Below are positions 1-9,457 of a stretch of DNA of 64,000 nt, piece after piece. Origin of the DNA: Planctomycetaceae bacterium (GTDB taxonomy: Bacteria > Planctomycetota > Planctomycetia > Planctomycetales > Planctomycetaceae); the NCBI GenBank assembly GCA_021732995.1, contig JAKFWA010000084.1, forward strand, positions 182,237 through 246,236, read 5' to 3'. Both the position numbers and the translations under genes were made by a program. Every line of letters starts with the position of its first letter. Positions within the stretch are counted from its first letter, which is position 1. The notes under the pieces were generated by a model that saw only the letters and a list, made by a program, of their open reading frames with translations, was not told where the DNA came from and searched no databases.

Positions 1-3000
1 CGCTACGTCGTATGGTTTGTCTGGGCGGCGGTTCTGTGCTGGACCTCAACCAGCGCGTGGGCTCAGTCGGCACGCGATCAATTGAACGCGTCTTTTACCA
101 AAGGTGAGGAACTCCGCAGCCAGGGCAAGGCGGGAGAGGCGATCCCACACCTTGAGAACGCCCTGCGTCTGGCTCCGACTGTGTTGGGAGCTAGTTCTCA
201 AGACACAGCCACAATTCAACTCGGGCTGGCAAATGCGTATCGCGACATGGCCAGGTATGCGCAGGCAGAACCCCTCTATCAAAGTTCGATCCAGATCCGT
301 GAATCGAAATACGGCCCGAATCACGTGGAAGTCGCGAATGTCGTTAACAGCCTGGCGAACCTCTACCTTTACCAGGGGAAGTATCAGCAGGCACTGGCGA
401 TGTACCAACGGTGCCTGCGCATCAAAGAAGTCCAGCTTGGACCCAATCACCTGGAAGTTGCGAAGACTTTGAGCAATCAGGCGATTGTTCATGAGAAACT
501 GGGCCAGCTTGCGCAGGCCGAGCCGCTGTACGAAAGAAGTCTGCGAATCAAGGAGGCTCAGCCAGTTAAGGATGAGGTCAGCATCGCGGCCACGCTCTTC
601 AGCATGGGAAATTTATACTTTATCTCTGCTCGCTATGCTCAGGCTGAAGTCGCCCATAAGCGCAGTCTGCAAATCAAAGAGGCGAAGCTGGGGCCAAATC
701 ATCCCGACGTCGCACTCGGGCTCAACGCTCTCGCAGCGTTGTATGAAAATCAGGGACTCGACCTTCAAGCGGAGTCACACTATCAACGGTCGCTGCAGAT
801 TCAGGAAGCGCGGCTCGGAAAAGACCACCCGGAAGTGGCCTCCTCGCTGCATGGTCTGGGAATGATCGCGATGCGACTGGGACAGCACAGTCGCGCGGAG
901 CCTTTGCTCCGACGCAGCCTGCAGATCCGCGAATCGCGCCTCGGCGCGGATCATCCCGAGGTGGCGGCGTCGCAGGACACTCTGGCGAATCTCTATCGTA
1001 TCACCGGGCGGACCAGCGAAGCCGAACCGCTGTATCAACGCAGTCTGAGAATTCGAGAAACCAAGTTAGGGGCGAATCATCCCGCTGTGGCGGCGTCTCT
1101 GAGTAATCAGGGCCTGCTGTATATCGGGCTCAGTCGCATGGATGAGGCTCAGCCACTCCTGGAGCGCAGCCTGCGGATTCTGGAAGGGGCGCTCGGCAAG
1201 GACCATCCGACCGTCGCGATGAACGTGCACTATCTGGGAATTGTCTACTGGGCTCGCGGCCAGAACGACCTTGCGGAAGTGATGTATCGCAGGGCTCTGC
1301 AAACCCGCCAGTCCCAACTGAGTGCGGACCATCCCGAGGTTGCTCTCACTTTGCATAACCTCGCGCTGGTCCATGCGGCACAGGAACGCTGGTCTGACGC
1401 GGCGAGCGTTGCGGATCGTTCCCGGCGCATGGTCCGCAAGTACGAAGCGCAAATCCTGCCCGGACTGTCGGAGGGCGATCAGCTCTCGTTCCTGGAGAAT
1501 ATAGACGCCAATCGACTGCATGCCGTGCTGTCGCTGGGCGTCAAACGGAAGTCTGATCCAGCCATCGTGGCGCAATCTGCCACGTGGATGCTCAATGCTA
1601 AAGCGGTCGCTCAGCAAGTGCTGGTAGAACGGGCCTTCCAAGTTCGCGACAACAAGACGCCGGAAACGGCGAACCTCAGGCAGCAATTGAGCGACGTCCG
1701 TAAACGGCTGGCGGGCTGGATTGCCGCTACAGATAAGCCGGGCCAGGCGGCTGAGCGGCAGCGGCAGATGGAAAGCCTCAAGGGACAGGAACTCGATCTG
1801 GCGAGACGGCTGGCTCAGGCATCCGGTCGTGCGCGGCGTGACGAGCCCTGGGTTGAATTGAACGAGGTCCGTCAGGCTGTTCCCGACGATGCAATGCTCA
1901 TCGACATCATGCGCGTCGATGTTCGCAACTTCAGAGGCCCGGAGAAGAATCCGGGACCACATTATATTGCCTGGTTAATACCCAGTACGAATCAGGGGAA
2001 TCCGGAGATTGTCAACCTGGGTGAAGCGGCGCCAATCGAGGCTGCGGTCCAGAAAATCCGGCAAGAACTGATGGCGGCCGATCAAACGATTCGGACGAGT
2101 GGCGAAGCCGAAGCCGAGAAAACACTGCGTTCCGCGTTGCAGACGTTGTCGGATTTGGTACTCAAGCCTCTCGCGCCGCTAATCAAAAGTAAGCAGCGCT
2201 GGATTGTCAGCCCTGACGGCGCGTTGTGGCTCGTTCCGTGGGAAGCTCTTCTGTGGGACGATGGATATGTCGTTGAGAAGCACAGACTGAGTTATCTGGT
2301 AAGCGGTCGAGACGTCATACCAGCGCCCCCGGTATCTACCAAAACGAACGCACCGATGGTGATGGCCAATCCGGATTTTGATTTAGGAGTCGCCGAAGCA
2401 CGGGCGGAGGCGCGCCGCATCCTGACTGATCCCCAACTGCAATCTCAGTTGCGTTCGCCCGCGCGCTCCCTGCGAATCGGCGCTGTGCAACGCCTGCCGG
2501 GAACGGCAGAGGAAGCCAAAGCCATCACTCCCAATCTCGAACGTTTCGCCCGCGCCAAGCCGCTGGTCTATACCGACAAGTACGCTCAAGAGGGCGTCTT
2601 CAAGGTATTCGCCCGGCCCCGAGTCGCAGTCCTCAGCACGCACGGGTTCTTTCAGGAAGATCAAGCACCTGCGGCGGTGGATCAGACGGCGCTAGGTCTG
2701 GGCGAGCAGCGTCCAGCACGCACCACGGACGGGCAACCATTGGAGAACCCACTCCTGCGTTGCGGACTACTACTAGCGGGTGTCAACCGGCGGTCTGAAG
2801 CAACTGATCCTAGTCAGGATGATGGCGTCTTGACCGGTCTCGAAATCGTGAGCGCCGACATGCGCGGCACCGAACTGGTTGTATTAAGCGCCTGTGAAAC
2901 GGGACTCGGCCAGGTCCGCAACGGCGAGGGTGTCGCAGGCCTACGACAAGCGTTTCAACTGGCAGGCGCACAGAACGTGGTCGCAACCCTGTGGCAGGTC

Positions 3001-3174
3001 AACGATGCGGAAACGGCACGCCTGATGAACGACTTCTTCATCAATCTCGCCGAAGGGCAGCCGAAGGCCGTTGCGCTGCGCAACGCGCAGCTCAAGCGGA
3101 TGCAAGCCCGTCGTGAGAACTTCGGAGCCGCTCACCCGTTCTTCTGGGCTCCGTTCACCATGACGGGAATGTGA
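1..3174 (+). CDS. Exported TPR-CHAT protein (5' partial)
   Basis: The frame is open from the first base and encodes a hydrophobic signal-peptide core ending in SAWA/QSARD around residues 20-22, so the true start lies just upstream of the window and the TTG at 82 is not the start. Residues ~25-450 are about nine kinesin-light-chain type TPR units of 42 residues, recognisable by repeated A-EPLYQRSLxIxExxLGxxHPxVA. A helical linker follows. Residues ~640-1057 form a CHAT (caspase-HetF) domain, with the putative catalytic His881 in STHGFF and Cys965 in LSACETG, followed by the conserved GEGVAGLRQAFQLAGA stretch. CHAT domains are caspase-like cysteine peptidases; TPRs normally bind the partner or substrate. 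Target unknown. The export signal suggests a periplasmic or surface location. It converges on the next gene. Confidence 0.9.
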   Translation, partial: RYVVWFVWAAVLCWTSTSAWAQSARDQLNASFTKGEELRSQGKAGEAIPHLENALRLAPTVLGASSQDTATIQLGLANAYRDMARYAQAEPLYQSSIQIRESKYGPNHVEVANVVNSLANLYLYQGKYQQALAMYQRCLRIKEVQLGPNHLEVAKTLSNQAIVHEKLGQLAQAEPLYERSLRIKEAQPVKDEVSIAATLFSMGNLYFISARYAQAEVAHKRSLQIKEAKLGPNHPDVALGLNALAALYENQGLDLQAESHYQRSLQIQEARLGKDHPEVASSLHGLGMIAMRLGQHSRAEPLLRRSLQIRESRLGADHPEVAASQDTLANLYRITGRTSEAEPLYQRSLRIRETKLGANHPAVAASLSNQGLLYIGLSRMDEAQPLLERSLRILEGALGKDHPTVAMNVHYLGIVYWARGQNDLAEVMYRRALQTRQSQLSADHPEVALTLHNLALVHAAQERWSDAASVADRSRRMVRKYEAQILPGLSEGDQLSFLENIDANRLHAVLSLGVKRKSDPAIVAQSATWMLNAKAVAQQVLVERAFQVRDNKTPETANLRQQLSDVRKRLAGWIAATDKPGQAAERQRQMESLKGQELDLARRLAQASGRARRDEPWVELNEVRQAVPDDAMLIDIMRVDVRNFRGPEKNPGPHYIAWLIPSTNQGNPEIVNLGEAAPIEAAVQKIRQELMAADQTIRTSGEAEAEKTLRSALQTLSDLVLKPLAPLIKSKQRWIVSPDGALWLVPWEALLWDDGYVVEKHRLSYLVSGRDVIPAPPVSTKTNAPMVMANPDFDLGVAEARAEARRILTDPQLQSQLRSPARSLRIGAVQRLPGTAEEAKAITPNLERFARAKPLVYTDKYAQEGVFKVFARPRVAVLSTHGFFQEDQAPAAVDQTALGLGEQRPARTTDGQPLENPLLRCGLLLAGVNRRSEATDPSQDDGVLTGLEIVSADMRGTELVVLSACETGLGQVRNGEGVAGLRQAFQLAGAQNVVATLWQVNDAETARLMNDFFINLAEGQPKAVALRNAQLKRMQARRENFGAAHPFFWAPFTMTGM

Positions 3175-3190
3175 AACAAGACGCCGCCAC

Positions 3191-4387
3191 TTAGTGTACG
3201 ACGACCTTTGACAGTACGTTCTTTAGTACATGTGCTGAAATCAGATGGTCCCGGTGAGTGTCGTCGACGAAGACGGACCAATCTCCTTGATTGATACCAC
3301 TGGTCAATTGCGTCAGCGGTTGGGCATACGTTTTGTAGATTCCCCCGTTGAAGCAGCACGGATCAAATTGATTCAGCACCTGGATCTGCTTGCGCGGACG
3401 GGCATCCTTTTGTGCGATCCCGCCGAGGGCGAAAACTTCCAACCAAGAGGCAATACCGGTTGCCCGGTCCAAGACTCCGTCTTTGTTGGAATCATCCTCT
3501 CCGAAGATGGGCCGATACTCCTGCTCGGAGTCCCCCGCGCTCCCCGGACTATACGGTCGCGCGTACAACGGCAGAGCACCTGCGACGGGTATCGAAACGT
3601 CGATCCGGGTATCAACCGCCGCGTAGAGATGTGTTGTCCATCCACCGCCTGAGAGCCCAATCATCAGCGTCTGCTTCGGATTGGGGTACTCAGCAAGCAT
3701 CTCGTTCAGGGCCTGAGTAATCGGTTCGAGAAAGAATCGCATGGTTCCGGCTTTCAAGGTCGGTTCGACCTTGGAGAAGAGTTCATCGTGGCCAGCCGTG
3801 CTTCGTCGTTGGACTTCGATTTTTCTTCCTTCAACGACGCAATCTGCGTCGCGATTCCAGGCAACCAGTGGCATCTGAATAATCGCAACCACATAGCCAT
3901 CGTGGAGCAGTTGATTCACAGTGTCGCTCAGCCCCGCCACCAGGTAGTTCTTGGGACCCTCGGGCATGTGGCCACCATGGACAATCGCCAGTCTCGAGCC
4001 CACCGGACCGTCAGACTTGGGCGTGACAACATAAACATCGGCATGCCAATCAAAGCCTGAAACATCGACATCGAGTCGCTTCGCTGACGCCAGCAAGTTC
4101 GCATTCAGACTGGCGAGTTCGGGAGCATTTCCAGCCACTTCGTGTTTCATGGGACGAGATTTCGGCAGTCCCCCGGGCCAGATGGCGCGGATCAAGCGGT
4201 CACGTGTTGCCTCGGCTTCGACCGAGTCATGAAATCGTACCAGTCCGTCGATACGAAAATCCGCCGGCACCTCAGGCTTGGCCTGAGCTGCGACATCGCG
4301 CACCAGCAGCAGACCAATCACCGCGGCAGCGCGGCAGACGTGACGGAGCATCGGCGCGGCCTGGATCGTAATCTCACGCATCTTCAT
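3191..4387 (-). CDS. Exported alpha/beta-hydrolase-like protein
   Basis: The 398-residue product begins with a basic region and a hydrophobic segment ending in VAAQA, consistent with a signal peptide. The nucleophile elbow GLSGGGW (about residue 245) sits after a strand-like LMI, as in alpha/beta-hydrolase serine enzymes. Candidate acid and histidine are the Asp in LNQFDPCC and the His in DDTHRDHLIS near the C-terminus, in the order expected for a Ser-Asp-His triad. Substrate cannot be told from sequence; distant relation to acetyl-xylan-esterase or dienelactone-hydrolase folds is possible. Monocistronic by layout, converging with the TPR-CHAT gene, 16 bases apart. Confidence 0.8.
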   Translation of the reverse strand: MKMREITIQAAPMLRHVCRAAAVIGLLLVRDVAAQAKPEVPADFRIDGLVRFHDSVEAEATRDRLIRAIWPGGLPKSRPMKHEVAGNAPELASLNANLLASAKRLDVDVSGFDWHADVYVVTPKSDGPVGSRLAIVHGGHMPEGPKNYLVAGLSDTVNQLLHDGYVVAIIQMPLVAWNRDADCVVEGRKIEVQRRSTAGHDELFSKVEPTLKAGTMRFFLEPITQALNEMLAEYPNPKQTLMIGLSGGGWTTHLYAAVDTRIDVSIPVAGALPLYARPYSPGSAGDSEQEYRPIFGEDDSNKDGVLDRATGIASWLEVFALGGIAQKDARPRKQIQVLNQFDPCCFNGGIYKTYAQPLTQLTSGINQGDWSVFVDDTHRDHLISAHVLKNVLSKVVVH

Positions 4388-4577
4388 TCTTCGCTTCCCC
4401 CTGAAACTGTCGTTCGGCGTTCGGAGCGACTTTCGCGTCGTATATGATCATGGCTTCGTCGCCAAATCAAACGGTGCACCGCACCCAGGACAGCGCAAGT
4501 GGGGATTCAGCCGTCTTCGAATCTCCTTCGACAAGCTCACCGCCAGGTCAACAAAGCCGGCGCGCGACTCAGCCGGG

Positions 4578-5501
4578 CTAGAAGCGCAAGCCCAGACCGA
4601 TGTTGGAGAAGAAGTGGGCCGAGTCGTCGGAGAGGCCCCAACCGGTCCGGATGCCAATTTCGCAATCGGGGGTGATGAGATAATGCACACCCGGACTGAT
4701 ATATTGAGGGTTCTGGTTGTCTGATTTGTTCTGTGTGAAGATCCCGAAGTACTCCGCATGCACGTTCCAGCGCTCATGCACCGGTACGCGAAGCACGACC
4801 GACGGGGCCCATTGATTGAAACTGTCGCCTTCTGCCTTTTCCGTAGCGTATCGCAAGGCGGTATCGAGCTTCCAATCGTCCGGCAGGGTCCAGCCGACGA
4901 CGTAGGCGACCATCATATCCGTATTATCTTCAGGCCCTGCTGTCGGTGTATATCCCTGGAGGATTACAGCACTTTCGGGGAGCCACTCACGTTGCTCAGA
5001 CACTATGGTCTTGAAACCAAAAAGCACTTGCGCTTCGCTCGTAGCCGATGCTCGACTTTCATCACCACCGCTGTCGGTGCCTGAGACATTACCACCGCCG
5101 CCAACTTCGTAGTTCCAGCCAATGCGGAACTCGGTGCGTTCGGTCAAACCTACACGAGTAAGCAATTCCGGAAAGCTGTGAGTGTCAGCGCTCGTGCGAT
5201 TGGCAATAAAAGAATATGACATTTCGATGACTGATCGATGACGCCCGACAACTGTTGTTGCGGGTGTAAATGAATCGCGGTCAGTTTCAATATGCTCTGC
5301 AAACGGATCGGATTCTTCGCGGCCTTCCGAGCGCACCCAGGGAGAGTCTTCTTGAAAGACCTCTGTGCCGGCCAGACTCGTAACAGGTCGGTCGGTGGCC
5401 TGCTCAACTGGCAGAGCGAAGTCGTCTGCCAACGCCAAACCTGAGATGAGCGGCAACGAAACCAGAGCTGACCAGGCTGCGATGGAGATGCGACGGCTCA
5501 T
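4578..5501 (-). CDS. Outer-membrane beta-barrel protein (MetA-pathway/transporter-like)
   Basis: A 307-residue protein with a signal peptide (hydrophobic core SALVSLPLISGLALA) followed by alternating amphipathic strands with aromatic residues, ending in the outer-membrane signature LGLRF with a terminal Phe. The RHRSVIEMSYSF, TELRIGWNYE-like and PEDNTDMMVAYVVGW stretches resemble the family annotated as 'putative MetA-pathway of phenol degradation' or simply 'transporter', which are planctomycete and proteobacterial outer-membrane channels. Transported substrate unknown. It lies downstream of the OprB-like porin on the same strand with 116 bases between, so the two may be co-regulated. Confidence 0.78.
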   Translation of the reverse strand: MSRRISIAAWSALVSLPLISGLALADDFALPVEQATDRPVTSLAGTEVFQEDSPWVRSEGREESDPFAEHIETDRDSFTPATTVVGRHRSVIEMSYSFIANRTSADTHSFPELLTRVGLTERTEFRIGWNYEVGGGGNVSGTDSGGDESRASATSEAQVLFGFKTIVSEQREWLPESAVILQGYTPTAGPEDNTDMMVAYVVGWTLPDDWKLDTALRYATEKAEGDSFNQWAPSVVLRVPVHERWNVHAEYFGIFTQNKSDNQNPQYISPGVHYLITPDCEIGIRTGWGLSDDSAHFFSNIGLGLRF

Positions 5502-5580
5502 ATCAAGGTTCTACTCTCACGTAACCGAGGCTCTCATGCTCGGCTCAGAAGTCTGCAGTGCTGGTAACACTGTCATTCAA

Positions 5581-5599
5581 GGCACGCTGAAAACGTGCC
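5581..5599 (-). terminator. Hairpin downstream of OprB-like gene
   Basis: GGCACG and CGTGCC face each other across a 7-nt A/T-rich loop, 19 nt past the porin stop on the minus strand. There is no clear U-run, so it may be a weak terminator or a 3'-end stabiliser. Confidence 0.4.
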
Positions 5600-5617
5600 C
5601 ACGTCATTCAGCACCTG

Positions 5618-6985
5618 TCAGAAGTCGATCCGAGCACGCAGTCCAGCAACCAGAGATGTTTCAGACGCGACTCGGGAAGGCTCGATGATCTGGAGGTCCG
5701 GAGTAATATGCATCCACGGAGTGACCGCGATATTGTAGTAAAGTTCAACACCCTGCTCGTCTCGCAGGTTGGCGGCAGGGAACGGTGCTAATGTTGTCTG
5801 CAAGGTGTCGCTGACACCCAGGTAGAAGTAGCCGACTCCCCAGGTATCCTGGCAGCGGTTGGGCAGTAGACTGGTGCCGCTTATGCCGATTGATGTGAAC
5901 CAGCTCAATGGGCTGGTTTGTCGATCCGCGATTCCCGTCTGAGCAAATACCCCAATCTGCTGCTTGGGGTTGTCAGGTGAGGCCCACAGAGCCTGATCGA
6001 AATTGTAAAACAGCCCCCACGAGCCAGAACTGCGATTGACCGGTACACCAACCGGCGGTGGTAGAAGAACGAACGGTGATTGGTCGAGCTGGACGTAGCT
6101 GCGGCTGCTCCACGCACCGCCAATCGCGTGGTGACCGCGCAGGCCATTCAGTTCAACTGGCAGGATGGCGGAGGCCAACAGCACAGAGCCTTTGGAAAAC
6201 AGAGTATCAAATCCGCTGGTAGTGGGAGTATTGAGCGCGTCCATCACCATGAACGTGAAAATCGGCTCCTGTTCTTGCATTACGGCAAGCCCAGCGCCCA
6301 GGGTGCTGTAAGGAACCTGTCGGGCGACGATGGGATTGAACGTCAACCCCATATTCATGAAGCCGGTCTGCCCCTTGCCGGCCCCAAAGTTGATCGCGTA
6401 CTCGTCAATGAAATTGATCTTGCCACCGAAGACGACGAGATGCTCATCGACGATGTGGGTGATCTTCACAGCGGTGAGAGCCGTTATGTCTTGTCCGGGA
6501 AGCGGGAACAGGCCGCCGGTGTTACTCGACATGAGGGCGCCGGTCAGGCCGTCGACGCTTTGCCCGTAAAGCGTCTCACCGTGCAGCGTCAGGAACGTGC
6601 GATCCACGACTCCAAGCTTCTCACCGTCAATGTTGACGTAGTAGTCATTGCGGCCGCCGTAACGGAATTCCTGACCGAGTCCGCCGTCAGCCACACCTTG
6701 ATAGTACTGCGTCGTATTGAGGTCGACGCCGATGCCGTGCGCGGCCAGTTCGTCACGCCAGCCACCCCAGTTGCCGAGCAGTTTGGGCCGCTCCCACAGA
6801 GGTCCGTCGAACGGTGAAGCGGGCGCCACCGGGCCACACTGCAGGGATTCTTCCCACACACTCGCGCTCGCGGTGATTGCTGGATGAGTCGCAGGTGTGT
6901 CAGTGGGATGCACCCGTTGCGGATCTTCCTGGGCCGCTGCGGTGAGCGCAACAGCAAGGCTCAGCACAAAACCTGACATGCGCAC
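5618..6985 (-). CDS. OprB-family carbohydrate-selective porin
   Basis: The mature N-terminus carries the OprB hallmark LLGNWGGWRDELAAHGIGVD followed by NTTQYYQGV, and the chain continues as a typical porin to a terminal ARIDF (C-terminal Phe, outer-membrane targeting). I place the start at the GTG at 6985: it has GGAGG eight nt upstream (6994-6998) and yields a short signal peptide (core SGFVLSLAVALTAAAQ). ATG 6979 is an alternative; an upstream in-frame start at 7018 lacks a ribosome site. About 455 residues, normal for the family. OprB porins pass sugars or other small solutes through the outer membrane; substrate here unknown. The gene is divergent from the sulfatase/HAD remnants. Confidence 0.87.
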   Translation of the reverse strand: MRMSGFVLSLAVALTAAAQEDPQRVHPTDTPATHPAITASASVWEESLQCGPVAPASPFDGPLWERPKLLGNWGGWRDELAAHGIGVDLNTTQYYQGVADGGLGQEFRYGGRNDYYVNIDGEKLGVVDRTFLTLHGETLYGQSVDGLTGALMSSNTGGLFPLPGQDITALTAVKITHIVDEHLVVFGGKINFIDEYAINFGAGKGQTGFMNMGLTFNPIVARQVPYSTLGAGLAVMQEQEPIFTFMVMDALNTPTTSGFDTLFSKGSVLLASAILPVELNGLRGHHAIGGAWSSRSYVQLDQSPFVLLPPPVGVPVNRSSGSWGLFYNFDQALWASPDNPKQQIGVFAQTGIADRQTSPLSWFTSIGISGTSLLPNRCQDTWGVGYFYLGVSDTLQTTLAPFPAANLRDEQGVELYYNIAVTPWMHITPDLQIIEPSRVASETSLVAGLRARIDF

Positions 6986-7379
6986 GATGACCGCCTCCGA
7001 GCGTGAACGTATCCCCAAATCCGTAAAGATCAGCTTGTGATTGATCGGCGAACTCGATTAGCTCGAATGACAAACGAGCGTTTGGGGGAAGGTTTCCGGA
7101 GTGAAGCATTGTCAGCGTTTATGACTACGGAATCTGCGTGGGACTTTTCCGATTATGGTCTCTCTGAGGCTTGAGGCAGTGTCCGCTGCTCATGGCCAAC
7201 GAACGGTTCGCCAAGTCTGCACTCGCTCTTAATAGACGTATGGCAAGCAGCCGGTTAAAATCTGACCAGTTAAGCACACGGAGGTATGCACGCTTGCCGG
7301 TGGAGCCACGTCGGGCTGCCAGCTTGGTTACGACGATCGAGGCGGCAGCACAGAACCTGGGTTCTCAGCGAGCACCATT
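6986..7379. other. Divergent intergenic region
   Basis: About 390 bases between the porin and the sulfatase remnant. It should hold the porin promoter on the minus strand. I see no convincing gene, repeat or RNA. Confidence 0.5.
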
Positions 7380-8227
7380 GTGACCAATACGGTTCGAATG
7401 GTTGGTTTGGCGTGCGTGGCCTTCGTGACGACGTTTCTGGTCGCCCGCGCACTGCAGTCGCCGAAACCGCCGACCGGAGATTCTACGGTCGTGCCCGTGC
7501 AGGTGGCGGTTGGACCATCGGCGACAACACCTTCGTGATGTACTCCACCGACAACGGCCCGCACATGAACACCTGGCCGGACGGCGGTATGACGCCGTTC
7601 CGCAACGAAAAGAATACCGCCTGGGAAGGTGCCTACCGCATCCCGTGCCTGGTTCGATGGCCGGGCAAGATCAAACCCGGCAGCGTTTCGAACGAGATCG
7701 TGTCGCACCTCGACTGGCTTCCAACGATTCTGGCGATGGCGGGCGATACCGAGATCACGCAGAAGCTGCTCAAGGGCCACAAGGCCGGAGACGTGAACTA
7801 CAAGATCCACCTCGACGGGTTCAATCTGGTCCCGTATCTGACAGGGCAGGTCGATAAGAGCCCGCGCGAGTCCTTCATCTATTGCACGGACGAGCAGCAA
7901 GTAGCCGCGCTACGGTTCAATCACTGGAAGCTGCTGTTCATGGAGCAGCGTGCGCCGGGCACCCTGCAGGTGTGGGCCGAGCCATTCACATCTCTCCGCG
8001 TGCCGAGGCTTTACAACCTCCGGATGGACCCGTACGAGCGGGCGGACATCACGTCGAACACGTACTTCCAATGGCTCTTCGAACGGATCTACCTGATGGT
8101 CCCGGCCCAGGCTTATGTGGGTAAGTTCCTGGAGACGTTCAAGGAGTACCCGCCGCGACAGAAGGCCGACACCTTCAACCTCGACGAGGTGATGAAGAAA
8201 CTGACGGAGAGTGGAGCGGGCAAGTAA
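7380..8227 (+). pseudogene. Arylsulfatase remnant with internal deletion and frameshift
   Basis: The C-terminal half of an exported arylsulfatase is well preserved from about 7513 to 8227: STDNGPHMNTWPDG, TPFRNEKNTAWEGAYR, PCLVRWPGKIKPG and PYERADITSNTY are hallmark blocks. The catalytic N-terminal half, including the CxPSR/CxAGR formylglycine site and the metal-binding DD motif, is absent. Directly upstream in another frame, a GTG at 7380 (or ATG at 7398) opens a signal peptide (core VGLACVAFVTTFLVARA) followed by a Pro-rich spacer, which runs into a stop at about 7540. The simplest reading is loss of the central part of the gene with a frame change, joining signal peptide to C-terminus near 7490-7515. 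The product cannot be a working sulfatase. The damaged HAD gene follows on the same strand. Confidence 0.8.
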
Positions 8228-8295
8228 CGTGACGCGGACTTCGGCGGTCGGGGGTTACCTCGGCCGCCTTTCAGACAACGTGGAGATTCACCGCT

Positions 8296-9309
8296 ATGGA
8301 CACATCCCGCCGCGTCTTTCTCGCCACTGCCGGCGCACTCTCGCTCGCGTCCGTCTTCGATTCCGCCGTCGGTGACGAGTCGAAAGGTGAATCGTTGCCG
8401 TCATGGAACGACGGGCTCGCGAAGAAGGCGATCCTCGATTTCGTCGCCAGGACGACCAAAGAGGGCTCGCCAGATTTCGTTCGACCGGAAGATCGCATCG
8501 CTACCTTCGACAACGACGGCACGCTCTGGGCCGAGCAACCGATGTATTTTCAACTGGCCTTCGCGCTCGACCGAGTGAAGGCACTTGCGCCGCAACATCC
8601 CGAATGAAAAGACAAACAGCCTTTCAAAGCCGTGCTGGAAGGCGACCTCAAAACAGTGCTGGCTGGCGGCGAACGAGCGCTGGCCGAAATCCTGATGGCC
8701 TCGCACGCCGGTATGACGACTGACGAGTTTGAAACCATCGTCAAGGAGTGGCTGGTGACAGCGAAGCATCCGCGCTTTCAACGCCCATACAACGAACTGG
8801 TCTATCAGCCGATGCTGGAGTTGCTCGCCTATCTGCGGGCGAATGGTTTCAAAACCTACATCGTCTCCGGCGGCGGCATCGAGTTCATGCGAGCGTGGGC
8901 GGAAAAGGTCTATGGCATCCCCCCCGAGCAGGTCGTCGGTAGCAGTATCAAGCTGAAGCACGAACTCCGCGCCGGCAAGCCGGTACTCGTGCGGCTGCCA
9001 GAAATCGACTTCATCGACGACAAGGCGGGCAAACCCGTCGGCATTCAGAAGTTTATCGGCCGTCGTCCTATCGCTTCGTTTGGCAACTCGGATGGCGACT
9101 TCGAAATGCTGGAGTGGACAACGTCCGCAAAAGGCCCCCGGTTCGGCCTGATCGTCCACCACACGGACGCCGACCGCGAGTGGGCCTACGACCGCCAATC
9201 GCACATCGGCCAACTGGCTCGTGGCCTCGACGAAGCCCCCAAACGCGGCTGGGTCGTCGTGGACATGAAACACGACTGGAAACGCGTTTTCGCGTTCGAG
9301 AAACGATAG
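8296..9309 (+). pseudogene. Tat-exported HAD-like phosphatase with in-frame TGA
   Basis: The protein starts with a twin-arginine signal (SRRVFLATAGALSLASV). The HAD motifs are present: TFDNDGTLW (motif I, Asp nucleophile), VSGGG (motif II), a following Lys region, and FGNSDGD (motif IV). The frame is interrupted by TGA at 8605-8607, and the coding sequence resumes in the same frame directly after it (HPE-stop-KDKQPFKAVLEGDL). From memory of this family the position is usually Trp (HPEWKDK), so a single G-to-A change TGG to TGA is the likely cause. Without readthrough only 103 residues are made, lacking motifs II-IV. It sits 68 bases behind the sulfatase remnant, and such pairs are common in planctomycetes, so both genes seem to be decaying together. 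Confidence 0.8.
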
Positions 9310-9457
9310 TCCTCCTGTTCAAGATTGGCTCGTGCCGCGTCGACACTTACTTCATGTTGACGGGACCCCGGCCACCCTATTCATTTCATTCCATGCTGCG
9401 GAAAAGCACTCATTCAGGAATGAGACACGGTCCCTCGGCCTGGTGCAGAGCTGGTGA

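Noticed and set aside
1066..1962. 298-residue minus-strand frame inside the TPR-CHAT gene
   Set aside because: Shadow of TPR repeats; no domain recognisable and the sense frame is clearly coding.
8605..8607. TGA as selenocysteine in the HAD protein
   Set aside because: The family has Trp, not Cys, at this site, and I see no SECIS-like hairpin just after the TGA.
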